The notes below the pieces were generated by a model. The model made no database searches. It was not told the DNA's origin and saw only the letters and a list, made by a program, of their open reading frames with translations. Shown piece after piece: positions 23,967-35,589 of a stretch of DNA of 64,000 nucleotides; position 1 is the first letter of the stretch; every line of letters starts with the position of its first letter. The stretch spans positions 23,252,495-23,316,494 of the forward strand of contig NC_090187.1 in NCBI RefSeq assembly GCF_024679245.1. Reading direction: 5' to 3'. The translations under genes were made by a program, and so were the position numbers. The stretch is from Pseudorasbora parva. Lineage: Eukaryota > Chordata > Actinopteri > Cypriniformes > Gobionidae.

Positions 23967-25108
23967 ATAGGCAATTTGTTCAAAAGAGTAAACACAACTA
24001 CAAGCCAAGTATACTTAGAATAATTATGTATACTTTTTAGTATATCTCGATCTAAAGATGAGTACATGTATAGACCAAATATACTTAGACATGTCTGTCA
24101 GTAAGTCAAGTATACTTAAGGGCAATTTTAAGTATATTTCTACTACATGATAGTAGACTGAAAGAATACTTTATTTTATTTTATGTTTTGTTTAAAAGAA
24201 GTATGCTGAAGCCATGCTTGAAAAAACTTATTTTTCATAAGGGTAGTCATTTAAGATATGCTTTTCATGAAGCAGCTTACATTTCACTAATTGTAGGGCT
24301 GGTCCCTCTGGACAAACCTGAGGTTAAGTACCTTCCCCAAAGGCACTATGAATGTGATATCAACAACTTCGTAATTCCTGGTTCACCTTACTGGAATTAA
24401 ACAGACAACCTATGTGTTAGCAACCCAGATTGTTCACTAAAGCTGCCACACATATTCACAGAGGCTGGAAATAAACACCTTCTGCATAATTGGCTTGCCC
24501 TTTTAATTAGCCACAGTGATTATTCAGAAACGTCTGGCTTGAATTCATGGTTTGTCATTTTATGTGGTATAAATATATTGCAAGGGGAAAATATCTCAAG
24601 GTACTGTTAAAATTAGAGGGTACCATGAGCTTTGATGGGATCTGCTGGTTTTGTTTAGTATAGGATTAGAATTATAATGCAATATTTGTAACTAGTTCCT
24701 CTTGCTCTCTTGAGTTCTCTCATTAACAAAGACAAAATGTAAGTAAGAGATTAATTATTCAGTGTAGACAACTTTACTGATTTTGATGGAACACTATGAG
24801 ATTGTGAACTGAGATGAGTGACAGTTTAATAGTGATTGCAAAGTGAGCGCTCTTTCGTGCTTTCGAGGCTATATAGCTATATTCCATTGAATAAACATGT
24901 TGTTGTTTTTTTCATGCTGCTAAGAGGATTAGAGGAACGATAGTCAATTACATGCTGCAAAGTTTTGAAAGTGATGTGTACAAATCCATGATTCACTCAC
25001 GAAATTGCAAAACACAGTGATAACTAGCACAGGCCAAAAATATGGCATGTCAAAATAGATACGCGATGTAAATGCAGACTAATATAAATAAAAAAATATT
25101 TGTATATA
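23967..25108. other. Unassigned sequence with short palindromes
   Basis: Several AAGTATACTT-type palindromes cluster at 23998-24135 and may mark an old MITE. A block at 24296-24345 (CTGGACAAACCTGAGGTTAA, then CCTTCCCCAAAGGCAC) resembles a dispersed fish repeat, but I cannot name it. Confidence 0.35.
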
Positions 25109-26304
25109 CACTCACCTAAAGTATTATTAGGAATACCATACTAATACAGTGTTTGACCCCCTTTGAGCTTCAGAACTGCGTAAATTTTATGTGGGATTGA
25201 TTTAACAAGGTGCTGAAAGCATTCTTTAGAAATGTTGGCCCATATTGATAGGATAGCATATTGCAGTTGATGGAGATTTGTGGGATGCACATCCTGGGCA
25301 CGAAGCTCCCCTTCCACCACATCCCAAAGATGCTCTATTGGCATTTTAGTACAGTTAACTCATTGTCATAGTCAAGAAACCAATTTGAAATTATTTGAGC
25401 TTTGTGACATGGTGCATTATCCTGCTGGAAGTAGCCATCATAGGATGGTTACATGGTGGTCATAAAGGGATGGACATGGTCAGAAACAATGCTCAGCTAG
25501 GGCATGGCATTTAAACAATGCCCAATTGGCACTAAGGGGCCTAAAGTGTGCCAAGAAAACATTCCCCATTCCATTACACCACCAACACTAGCTGCACAGT
25601 GGTAACAAGGCATGATGGATCCATGTTCTCATTCTGTTTACGCCAAATTCTTACTCTACCATCTGAATGTCTGAACAGAAATCAAGACTCATCAGACCGG
25701 GCAATATTTTTCCAGTCTTCAACTGTCCAATTTTGGTGAGCTCATGCAAATCGTAGCCTCTTTTTCCTATTTGTAGTGGAGATGAGTGGTACCCGATGGG
25801 GTCTTCTGCTGTTGTAGCCCATCTGCCTCAAGGTTGTGCGTGTTGTGGCTTCACAAATGCTTTGTTGCATACCTCGGTTGTAACGAGTGGTTATTTCAGT
25901 CAAAGTTGCTCTTCTATTAGCTTGAATCAGTCGGCCAATTCTCCTCTGACCTCTAGCATCAACAAAGACATTTTCGCCCAAAGGACTGCCGCATAGTGGA
26001 TGTTTTTCCCTTTTCAAACCATTCTTTGTAAACCCTAGAAATGGTTGTGCTTGAAAATACCAGTAACTGAGCAGATTATGAAATAATCACACCGGCCAGT
26101 CTGGCACCAACAACCATGTCACGCTCAAAATTGCTTAAATCACCTTTCTTTCTCATTCTGACATTCAATTTGGAGTTCAGGAGATTGTCTTGACCAGGAC
26201 CACGCCCCTAAATGCATTGAAGCAACTGCCATGTGATTGGTTGATTAGATAATTGCATTAATGAGAAATTAAACAGGCGTTCCTAATAATCCTTTAGGTA
26301 AGAA
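25109..26304 (-). mobile_element. Tc1-like transposon, family A, near full length
   Basis: The ends CACTCACCTAAAG (25109) and CTTTAGGTAAGAA (to 26304) are inverted repeats flanked by TA on both sides, the Tc1/mariner target. The 1.2-kb length is normal for a Tc1 element with one transposase gene on the minus strand. Confidence 0.88.
25141..26150 (-). pseudogene. Tc1-like transposase, disrupted
   Basis: The minus strand shows fragments in order. At 26017-25742 is the second helix-turn-helix region (ARGQRRIGRLIQANRRATLT, CEATTRTTLRQMGYNSRRPH) with the typical Tc1 pre-catalytic sequence. At 25344-25141 is the DDE C-terminus, PIEHLWDVVEGELR through LKGGQ. In between, frameshifts and stops break the catalytic domain. 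The product would have been a cut-and-paste transposase of about 330 aa. Confidence 0.85.
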
Positions 26305-26845
26305 TATATATATTCTTAATTGCAGAGTCATACATTTATTTCACTAATCAGATGGACAATGAAACATTTACCAGAACCTTAGCTACAAGTTTATGAAAAA
26401 ATAAAATCACTAGGCTATAATTAATAATTGTCACAAACTGGCTTTTTAATTTTTTTCATACCGTTGTCTGAGGTCAACTTATGATGTTTGTGTGGTTATT
26501 ACATTCAAAACAATAAGTAATAGGCTATTTTCTACACTGGATTTGAGGCTCTCTCCAAAACGCTGGGTTTTGATAGGCGTGGCGCACTGGAGACTTGGAA
26601 GTAAACAACCACAGCTGGATTGGATAAAGATTTGCATATTTAATGAGGTTCTGCTCCCCTGTCAGTTCAGGTCACATGAGGAGAGATTGAGGGAGAAGCA
26701 GCAACCAGAATGATTTTCTCAATCACAGGGCTTATAAATGTCTTTATCAAACAAACACAATGATTTATTTATCATCCACCGGCGATTGATTGGACTATTA
26801 TTTTCATATTACACACTAGATCGGTTGATATAAGTGTGAACCGCT

Positions 26846-26889
<44 letters not shown>

Positions 26890-28278
26890 TGCGCGCGCGT
26901 GCCGCCCTACAAAAGTCGAAACTCGAGAGAGACAACAACACAGATCATGAATGGAATTTTATGTGATTCATCCTGGGCTTTGCGAGCCCTTGCCCATGCT
27001 TGTCTGAGCTTCCTAAAGGTATGCTCTGTTAGACACATACACATAAGCAAAACGATCTATAACAATGCAATACTATTTACTCACATAAGTGTGTTGCACC
27101 ATTCCTGTCGGATCCAAATCCAGCATCGACCGGAGATCACCTCCTCATGGATCACCTCCATGAGTCGGTGGGCGGGGCTACTGGATTAAACGTGCTGTAG
27201 AGGTGTGTTTCGTGGCGCTATGACATAAGAATGAATCACAAGACCGTTTGCTGGGCCTGGTGTCTATAAAAGCTTTTCTTTGACTAACAAGGAAGATGTA
27301 CACTATGTACACTATCGAGGGGACATGGCCTGGCTTGATAGTAGTTACAATTAGTTTTGCAAGCAACCTACCTCTAAACCACATATATTCCATTATATAA
27401 TAGTAAATCCTTGTACACTAACTTTAAGCGAGATTAGAGAAGTTGCTCATATATACAGCTATTACTGGCTCACTTTGTTACACCGTTTCTGTAATGTAAT
27501 ACCAACATCCATGGCAAAGAAAAAATGGGCTCTCATTGGTGACCTCTATAAACTGTGCTATCTGAACCCAATTTGGCCACTTGATCTTGTGAGACTAATT
27601 CGTATGAACCAGTGGTCAGACCTTCTATCAAAGACTCACAGTTTAATTCCTCAGAGGCCCGTCAGAGGCGGTTCCACCCACTCAGAAACACTGCTAATGT
27701 GTCCAATTGAAAACACCACTTGGCTAGACTGACATTTTGAAGTAAATATCATCTGGCTGACATTATAAATTCATGAAACTGCTTTTCAAACCTGCTATGG
27801 AATATAACACACTCTTGTTCTGATTTAATTTACTTGCTCTATTATTAATCTTAATTGCCTGACTGGCCTCTCAAGTATTTAGCAGTCAACACCTGATTTG
27901 AATAATTTACAGAATACAAGTCATAACTAGAGAGCACGGCTAAGATGTATGCAAAGGCATTTAACCTTTAACAAGATGAGGCCAGATAACATATTGGTTA
28001 TTACTTCTTTGGATACTAAAAACATAAAATTGTATTAAATTTAATACAAAGAAAGGGATTAGATTAATCAACAGAAACTCAAAATATTATGTTATCTGAA
28101 AAAACATTACTGAATCTAAGCTGATTTGACAAAAGAAAAAGTTATTTTTGTTTTATGTTTCAACATGTAAAGATAGGTATTTCAATAAATAAGGGACAAA
28201 AACCTCTCCTGTTAAACATGGCTTTGCTGCATTTAATTGCAGTCTATTTGAAATTAATATTAACAATGTATATGTATA
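26305..28278. other. Unassigned sequence with a (CA)n tract
   Basis: A (CA)n run lies at 26848-26884, followed by GTGCGTGCGCGCGCGTGC. Short ORFs of 60-117 aa have no recognisable family. The part around 26540-26710 has the composition of an old DNA-transposon end, but I found no paired terminus. Confidence 0.35.
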
Positions 28279-29090
28279 CACCGATCAGACATAACATTAT
28301 GACCACTTTTCTAATATTGTGTTTTTTGCTGCCAAAGCAGTTCTGACCCATAATGGAATGGACTCCACTAGAACCCTGAAGGTGTGCTCTGGTATCTTGC
28401 ATCAATATGTTAGAAGGAGATCCTTTAAGCCCTGTACGTTGCAAGGTGGAGCCTATATGGATCTGAACTTGTTTGTTCAGCAAATCCCACATGCTCCATT
28501 GGCTTGTGATCTGGGGAATTTGGAGGTCAACAAGTCAACACTTCAAACTCGTTGTTGTGCTCCTCAAACCATTCCTGAAACATTTTTGCTTTGTGGCATT
28601 GCACATTTATCCTGCTGAAAGGAGCCACAGCGACCAGGGAATATTGTTTAAAGGGTGTAGATGGTCTGCAACAATGCTTAGGTAGGGGGTATGTGTCGAA
28701 TTAACATCCACATGAATTGCAGGGCCAAAGTTTTCCCAGAAGAACACTTCCTTTGCTGGCTTGCCTTCTTTCCATAGTGCATCCTGGTGCCGTGGATTCC
28801 CCAGTTATGCGAGGCACATGCACCCAGCCATCCATGTGAGGTAAAAGAAAAGGTGATTTATCAGAACAGGCCACCTTCTTCCATTGTTCTGTGGTCCAGT
28901 TCTGATGCTCACATGCCCACTGTTTCAGCGGTGGACGGGGTCAGCATGGGCACCCTGACTGGTCTGCAATTATGCAGCCCCATATGCAACAAACTATGAT
29001 GTTCTGTGTATTCTGACACCATTATATCAGAAGCAGCATTAAGTTCTTGAGGAATTTGAGCTACAGTAGCTCATCTCATCTTGAGCTACA
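28279..29090 (-). pseudogene. 3' half of a Tc1-like transposon (CACCGATCAGACATAAC family)
   Basis: The element end CACCGATCAGACATAACATT is preceded by TA. Inside, on the minus strand, degenerate Tc1 transposase sequence is visible, including a PPNSPDH-like motif (the DDE region normally has PP(N/Q)SPDLNPIE). It is broken by many stops. Similarity ends near 29090, where a SINE3 begins. The matching 5' half of the same family is at 63650-64000 as a separate insertion. Confidence 0.75.
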
Positions 29091-29104
29091 GTGGCTCTTC
29101 AGAC

Positions 29105-29370
29105 TCTTAACCATCAGCCATATCACCTTGCAGCCCAAGACTGGTTTCCCACTGAAGCTAAGCAGGGCTGACCCTGGTCAGTACCTGGATGGGAGACCAA
29201 TGAGGAAAACCAGGTAGCTGCCGGTAGAGGTGTTAATGAGGCCAGCAGGGGGTGCTCACCCTATGGTCTGTGTGGGTCCTAACACCCCAGTATAGCGATG
29301 GGGACACTGTACTGTCAACTGCACCGTCTTTCGGATGACACATTAAACCAAGGCCCTGACTCACTGTGAT
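29105..29370 (+). mobile_element. SINE3-type element derived from 5S rRNA (3'-truncated)
   Basis: The head, from CAGCCATATCACCTTGCAGC through ACCAGGTAGCTG, is recognisably a 5S rRNA gene. It retains the internal pol III promoter: A box GAAGCTAAGCAGGG (29155-29168) and C box around GTACCTGGATGGGAGACC (29181-29198). The SINE3-specific body follows (GCCAGCAGGGGGTGCTCACC, CCGTCTTTCGGATGACACAT). The LINE-derived tail is missing after about 29370. SINE3 is known from zebrafish and relatives. Confidence 0.88.
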
Positions 29371-30044
29371 TGTAAATTCTTTATTTAAAGACTTCTAACT
29401 GTGTAAAGTATGCAAATGAGTTCCACAGGGGAAAGAAGGGTAGGCCACCCTGTGTGAACCCTCTGATTCCAGTGGCCAATCACAGCACTTGTATGGAGAA
29501 GCACCAAACTACAATCTTTTACTTATCTGAAGGGGATTAAGGTATCCTTCCAACAGACATTCCTTGTTCTGTGCCCCCTGTTTAAAGAGACAAAGAGTTA
29601 ATCAAGTTCTGACTCTGTCTTGTGAGGATGAGACTGTGACATAGCAATCAAGATCTGAGTCTCCCCTTTAGAGAGACATAACAGATACACCATAACATTC
29701 TGAGACTCTGGTTTATCCAGAGAGGCAACAAAAGATCCAAGGAACTGAGTCTTAAGCTTGTGAGGCAGCAACAGATACTACCACTTTTCGAGACTCTACC
29801 CTGAGAAAAGGGATATTTAAAACCACTACGTTCAGAGTTTTAGTCCAGTGAGACAACTACAGCACATCCTGGGTCTCAATGCCAGAGAGACCAAAGCAGA
29901 TTGAGTCCTAAGGGTTTTGGTCTCTGGGCCAGGGTCTTGGTCATCACTGGGCATCACTGGGATGCCACTCCACTTTGAGTTCTAACTTACAGGTAGGTCT
30001 TTCAAGGTTGCCTGGAGAGGAGAGGTATCCAAAGCACATCAACT
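29371..30044. other. Unassigned sequence between SINE3 and LINE
   Basis: Repeated GAGACTCTG-like and AGAGAGAC-like words occur but no clear repeat unit. No ORF. Confidence 0.35.
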
Positions 30045-31205
30045 GACCATGGGGGTTCCTCGGGCTCAGTGCTTGGACCGCTCCTCTTCTCCGTTTACAC
30101 TACATCATTGGGACCCATCATTCAGGCACATGGCCTCGTATATCATTGTTATGCTGATGACACTCAGCTCTACCTCTCATTTCAACCAGATTAATCCCAC
30201 AGTACATGCACAAATCTCAAGCTGCCTGGTGGATATCTCGGCATCGATGAAAAAAACATAGCAAAGACTGAGCTGCTCGTCTACCCTGCTAATCCGACCC
30301 TACAACATGACTTCACCATCCAGCTAGGTTCATCTTTGATTACCCCTTCAGGATCGGTCAGAAATCTTGGAGTAATCTTTGATGACCAGCTTACCTTCAA
30401 AGACCACATTTCAAAGACAGCTCGGTCATGCAGGTTTGTGTAGCACAACATCAGGAAAATAAGACTGTTCCTTAAGGAGCATGCAACACAGCTTCTTGTC
30501 CAAGCCCTAGTAATTTATAGACTTGACTATTGCAATGCGCTTCTGGCTGGACTTCCATCATGTGCAATCAAACCACTGCAAATGATCCAGAATGCTGCGG
30601 CACATCTTGTCTTCAATGAGCCCAAAAGGGATCATGTCACACTTAATCTCTATACATTGACTACCACTCGCTGCCCACATCAAATTCAAAGCTCTGACTT
30701 TTGCTTATGGCTCCACCATAAGCTCAGAACCCGCATACTTTGACTCGCTCCTATGAGTCTACACCCCCACCAGAAGCCTTCACTCAGCTAACGAGCGAAG
30801 GCTTGTGGTACCATCACAGAGAGGCAATGAAATCCCTCTCCAGAACTTTTTATTCACTGTTCCTGGTTGGTGGAATGATCTTCCGTCCTCCGTAAGCACG
30901 ACAGAATCACTCACGTCATTCAAATGACAGGTAAAAACTCATCTCTTCCATGAGCACTTAATCTTATCATTAAAAAAAAAAAAATAATAATAATAATACA
31001 AATCTAACTCTTCCTCCTCTATTTTTCTATTTCCTCTCCCTATTCTAGTTTTTTGCTACTTTGAGTATATCCAAATCTTTGTATTTGGGGCACTTTTTGC
31101 GTTTCTTCACCTCTTCATGACAGATCGCTTCCTGTACTCCTGTAAATCCTGTTGTAAGTCACTTTGGATAAAAGTGTCTGCTAAATGTATAAATGTAAAT
31201 GTAAA
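30045..31205 (+). pseudogene. L2-clade LINE, RT C-terminal half and 3' tail
   Basis: In plus-strand frames, interrupted by indels and stops, I read the RT active site [11 protein letters not shown] (Y at 30150). Downstream come NLGVIFDDQLTFKDHI, LDYCNALLAGLPS and NAAAHLVFNEPKRDHV, which are characteristic of fish L2/Maui-type LINE ORF2. The 3' end is TGTAAGTCACTTTGGATAAA followed by TAAATG(TAAATG)n. Endonuclease and N-terminal RT are missing, so the copy is 5'-truncated and inactive. A short A/TAATAA low-complexity tract lies at about 30970-31000. Confidence 0.88.
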
Positions 31206-31735
31206 TGTCTTTGCAATAAGATTAAGCTCAAGAGAGCAAACCTACACTCTTAGGAACCTTTTGTGCTCCAGGAGATCAGCATCCCACATATCTTCAGATT
31301 CAAGACTGTTGAAACGAATTCCAGCCTTTACCCACTGCCTAGTCATCCAGCACAACCAGTGAAAGAAGTCAATGCCATCGGACTGTTTACTCAACCACGT
31401 GGAATGTAAATATCACTTAACCCTATAGGCACCATGGTCGAGTTTACCTGACAAGATGCGGTACTGAATAAAATGGACGATTGTGTCAATTAGGGTGTCA
31501 AATTTCGTTCGACCTCCCCTCCACTAGATGGCAGACATGTCATACTTCCTCCCGACTCAAAAAAATGTCATGCTTCTATACAAAATCTTCGAGCAAGAGC
31601 TCATTGAATCAGTGCGAGTGAGACATTTTATCAGAGCAACATTGTCGACGTCAGTGAGTATTTGCATTAGATTATTATATTATATTATATCCATTATTTA
31701 ATTTAATTTAATTTATTTATTTATTTGTTGCATTA

Positions 31736-31737
<2 letters not shown>

Positions 31738-31805
<68 letters not shown>

Positions 31806-31806
31806 T
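31738..31806. repeat. (TTA)n microsatellite
   Basis: About 22 units. Confidence 0.98.
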
Positions 31807-31810
31807 TCTA

Positions 31811-32030
31811 ATGGCATCAATAAAGCTTACCTGCAATTAAGTGTTGGGTCTTCTATTCGCGCAAATTTGCGGGACCCTGATTCTGAAGGGGAATATCTGT
31901 CTTCAGAAAATGACGGTGATTCTGAAAGTGAAAGTATAGCCCTACACCAAGTACAAACGGTGAATCCTTTGCCCAATGTCAGTGGTGGGAACAGTGTTTC
32001 CCGGGGTCAGAGTGTTCATCACATTTTTTT
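31811..32030 (+). other. Acidic open frame, possible transposase exon (unproven)
   Basis: A plus-strand frame without an ATG reads through about 70 codons, including RANLRDPDSEGEYLSSEND and GDSESESI. Acidic serine-rich N-termini of this sort occur in piggyBac transposases and their domesticated derivatives, but also in many unrelated proteins. No DDE domain lies downstream. I give it only as an unexplained open stretch. Confidence 0.25.
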
Positions 32031-32500
32031 TTAAATTTATATTAGAGTTAACTGATGCTAGTTAATAACAAATAATCTTAAGTTTATTTGTTTAATACAT
32101 ACTAAGGTTATTCACATTAGTTACAGAGAAAAACATCTTTCCATAAGATAAAACAACTCTTCCATAGTCACACTCAACTTATCACATGTATTTGGTACAT
32201 CCTGTGCACTTTATTCCTTTATCATTCATTGTATTAATTTAGTAGTTGTGTTAGTTATTTTGTATGCATGAATCTATTGTATTACAGTTACGTTTTCCTT
32301 GTGCTGATAATACAGAAGAGGCTCAACAAGTTAGAAATCTCACCAATCGTTCAGATAAATCAGCCGCCTCAATTACATTAAATCTAAAATGATTGTACAG
32401 CCTCCTGTTTGGACTCTTGTTTCCTTATACAGCAAGGCAAAATACCTTGACTAGTGTCCCAAACTAAGAGAAGGTGGTCATCTGATTTATTCATAACCAC
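32031..32500. other. Unassigned AT-rich sequence
   Basis: No ORF or repeat recognised. Confidence 0.4.
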
Positions 32501-32509
32501 ATCGCAGGA

Positions 32510-32805
32510 TCGCAGTTCCGGTGCCGGTGGTCCCAGTTCCGGTTGATAGTGTTCCGGTGGTCCCAGTTCCGGTGGATCGCGTGCAGGTGGTCCTTTTTTA
32601 CTCCTCCCTTGTCTGTTCCTTCCTTGTCTGTTTCCCCTGTTCCTCCCGTGCCCCCCTGGTCCATCCCTATTGTGCCCCCCTGGTCTGTACCTCCCGTGCA
32701 CCCCTGGTCCGTCCCTCACGTGACCTCATGGTCCGTCCGTCCATCCCTCCCGTTCCGCCCTGGTCCACCCCATCCCTGGTCTGTCCCTCCCGTCCATAGT
32801 GGAGC
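32510..32805 (+). repeat. Degenerate GTTCCGGTGGTCCC / CCCCTGGTCCGTCCCTC repeats
   Basis: Two short repeat series stand next to each other: GTTCCGGT-GGTCCCA units (32515-32595) and CCCCTGGTCYRTCCCTCCCGT units (32650-32800). In plus-strand frames they read as proline/valine-rich peptide (VPPWSVPPV type). This may be the C-terminal tail of an LTR-element polyprotein or a simple minisatellite. Confidence 0.6.
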
Positions 32806-32821
32806 GTCTGGTACTTGCTCC

Positions 32822-33060
32822 TTAAGGAGGGGGTAATTTCACATGCCTGTCCTGTCTTGTGTGCACATATGGGTTTTGTCAGTATGGCCATTTGTGCTTC
32901 TGTCATTGTCTGATCCCTCCCCCATTGTTATCTAATTAGTGTTTCATTTCTCCCACCTGTGTTCCCTCGGTTCCTGCCTCATTTGTTCCCTTTTATAAGC
33001 TCCAAGTTTTTGTCAGTCTTGGACTCATTAAGTCGAGTGATTTGGTGTTGTTTTTCTGTG
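32822..33060 (+). mobile_element. Possible LTR of a gypsy-type retrotransposon
   Basis: TTAAGGAGGGGG at 32822-32833 looks like a polypurine tract. After it comes a stretch with CCTGTCCTGTCTTGTGTGC, CACCTGTGTTCCCTC and CTTTTATAAGC, in the usual style of fish gypsy LTRs. No matching second LTR, primer-binding site or RT is in the window. Confidence 0.35.
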
Positions 33061-33139
33061 AACCGGAATTATAGTGTAATGTTTGAAGCGGCTAGGAATG
33101 TCACACTGTTCTAGTGATCTGTTGAAGAGCTCTGTGTAG

Positions 33140-34230
33140 AAGGGGCCAGTTGCTCAGCAAGCAGTTGAAACACCTTCCGGGCCTTGTGCTTTCCTAGTGT
33201 TTTTTCTTCTGTTTTTTTGAAGACCCGGCACATATCCTTCACACAGACCGTGAATGCAGGTTGATTGACAGGATGGGGGTGGAGGTGGTTGCAGGATTTG
33301 TTTGAGTATGTGTAAATGGCAGATCAGAACGGGTGTGGGGTGTAAGATTGGGCTTTTTAAACCTACAGTAACACACATTCAGATCCGCAGCCGGTTGTTG
33401 AATCTACACAGCTTTTCAGAGTAGCTTCTTTTAGCCACTTTGATCTCCTTTGTCAATGTGTTTCTGGCCTGATTTTATGCCCCCTTCTGTAAACATCTTT
33501 TTTGGCATGACGAAGCTGTCTGACTTTTGCTGTGAACCATGGTTTATCATTATTGAATGATAAAATATCCTAGAAGGAATGCACATATCCTCACAGAAAC
33601 TGATATATGATGTTAGATTTTCTGATGTGAACTCGTCCAGATCGGTGACAGGAGCTTCAAAAACAGTCCAATCAGTGGAATTGAACCAGACTTGTAAATC
33701 CAATTCTGCTTTATTAGTCCATCTTTTAACAGTGCTTATAACAGGTTTAGTTTATTTCAGTTTCTGCCTGTAGGTCAGTATAAGATGAACCAGAGAGTGA
33801 TCAAAGAGCCCCAGAGCTGCACATGAGACAGCGTGATACTCACCCTTCTTGTTGTGTAGCACATTTCCAGCATATTACTGTCTCTGGTGGGACATGTCTG
33901 TATTTTGGCAGTTCACAGGAGAGATTTGCTTTGTTAAAATCCCCAAGAATGATTATAAGAGAGTCTGGGTAAAGTTGCTCTGTCTTTGATCTGATCAGCC
34001 AGCTGTTGCAGTGTGGCACTCAAACACTGTAAATGTTCACAAGAATGAGCATCCCATATTTGCTTCTGAACACAATTTGAACAGCACTGCGGCCCTTCCG
34101 ACTAGAATGTCCAGCAAAACGTAGTTATTAAGTGTCGGATAGGAAGATAATTACTAAACACACAACAAAGAAACAAAAACAGCACAATAATTGGAGTGCT
34201 CCACACCAAGGCAGCCATCCACAGCGCAAT
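33140..34230 (-). pseudogene. Degenerate L2/Rex-like LINE, endonuclease-to-RT linker region
   Basis: On the minus strand, over several frames, I read LGLFDHSLVHLILTYRQKLK. That is equivalent to the FGKSDHxxIxLLPxYRxKL box at the end of the LINE endonuclease. RWTNKAELDLQVWFNSTDW and DLDEFTSENLTSYISFCED follow, typical of the linker before RT. The longest open piece is 90 aa (33431-33703). Numerous stops show it is inactive. Confidence 0.6.
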
Positions 34231-34261
34231 ATCATATGAGTATTTCTCAATATTACTGTTT

Positions 34262-34906
34262 TTAAAGGGATAGTTTGCCCAAAAAAGAAAATGTGATGTT
34301 ATCTGCTTACCTCCAGTGCATCCAAAATGTGTTTTCTGTGAGAACCTGAACAGTTTTTGAACTCATATCCAGACGATTCTCATCTAGTGTTCCCATCCGT
34401 CAAATACTTCCACCTGGTAAGGTCAAACTGGCACGGTCATATATTATGTAGATGTCTCATTCGGCCCGATCCGCGCAGGCACTAATGAGGAATCTATATT
34501 ATATATATTTGATCGTCTGTTCAGTTTGACCAGACGGAAGTAATAGCGGATTGGAACACTAGATGAAATTCGTTTGCATATGAGGTAAAAAAAAAAAACA
34601 ACAAATACTGTTCGGTTTCTCACAGAAACTGGTCTTTTCGTGTCTTAAGACATCAATGTGTCAGCACAAACAGCAGGGTTTTTGTGCATGTTGTCTAAGC
34701 ATGTTTTTATTGTTTGTTCTTTTACTCTCATTGAGTGATATTCACATGCATTATGACTGGCAGACTGCAACGGTTGGAATTAAAAAATCTTAATTTGTGT
34801 TCTACTGAAGAAACAAAGACACCAAAATTTTGGATGCACTGGGGGTAAGCAGATAAACATCGCACATCAGATAACATTTGAATTTTTGGGTGAACTATCC
34901 TTTTAA
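34262..34906. mobile_element. TTAA-bounded MITE (AAAGGGATAGTT ends)
   Basis: The left end is TTAAAGGGATAGTTTGCCC. The right end is GGGTGAACTATCCTTTTAA. Both carry TTAA at the border (34262-34265 and 34903-34906). Subterminal sequence is also inverted: TGTTATCTGCTTACC against GGTAAGCAGATAA. Length about 0.64 kb, no ORF. TTAA borders suggest a piggyBac or Kolobok relative. Confidence 0.75.
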
Positions 34907-35589
34907 TGTATTTTTGATCAAATAAATGCAGCTTTGGTGAGCACAGTAAACTGAATGGCAGTGTGTATAATTGTATTCACGTATAAAATGCAAAAGCCTC
35001 TAAATCCGTCTGATGTTTTTCTTTCAAATAAGCATTTTTGTCAGGCTTCTATGTATAGGTTTCTACGTAAGTACTGGTACTTCTGAATTGGCTGAGGCTG
35101 GTATTTAATGGGTTTAAAGTGAAACTATTTGATGAATGTTACTATATGCAGAGAGCGTTCATTCAGTATTATCTCATTTTTGACCGAAATGGCTTTTAGA
35201 GGCTTTTGCATCGGAACTCTTGAAATATTCATCAACTCATTTATCAATTATGGTGAACAGAAGCTACCGTTGTTTGGTGTGTGAGAACCAATGAGGTTCA
35301 TTATCATGTGTTACGCAGCACGTTTGAACTTCCGCAGGAACCAGTGAGGGTTATTCTTGCATGTCAAGCCAATACGGCTAAGCTTCTCTTTATATTCGCT
35401 AGTCAGTGTTTATGTGAATAAAAGCCACAATTCAACGTTTAGCATATTATAAACCACTCGGTTTATATGGATTTGCTTTACAAACTCTTTATTAACTTTT
35501 TGATCCAACAAAGTGGTGGAAGGACAGAAATTGCTCAGATTTCATTAAAATATCTTCATTAGTGGTCTGAAGATAATCAAAAGTCTTAC
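34907..35589. other. Unassigned AT-rich sequence
   Basis: No recognisable gene, repeat or paired ends. Confidence 0.4.

Noticed and set aside
29105..29225. A functional 5S rRNA gene
   Set aside because: The 5S part is diverged, lacks the first bases and the terminator, and runs into SINE3 sequence.
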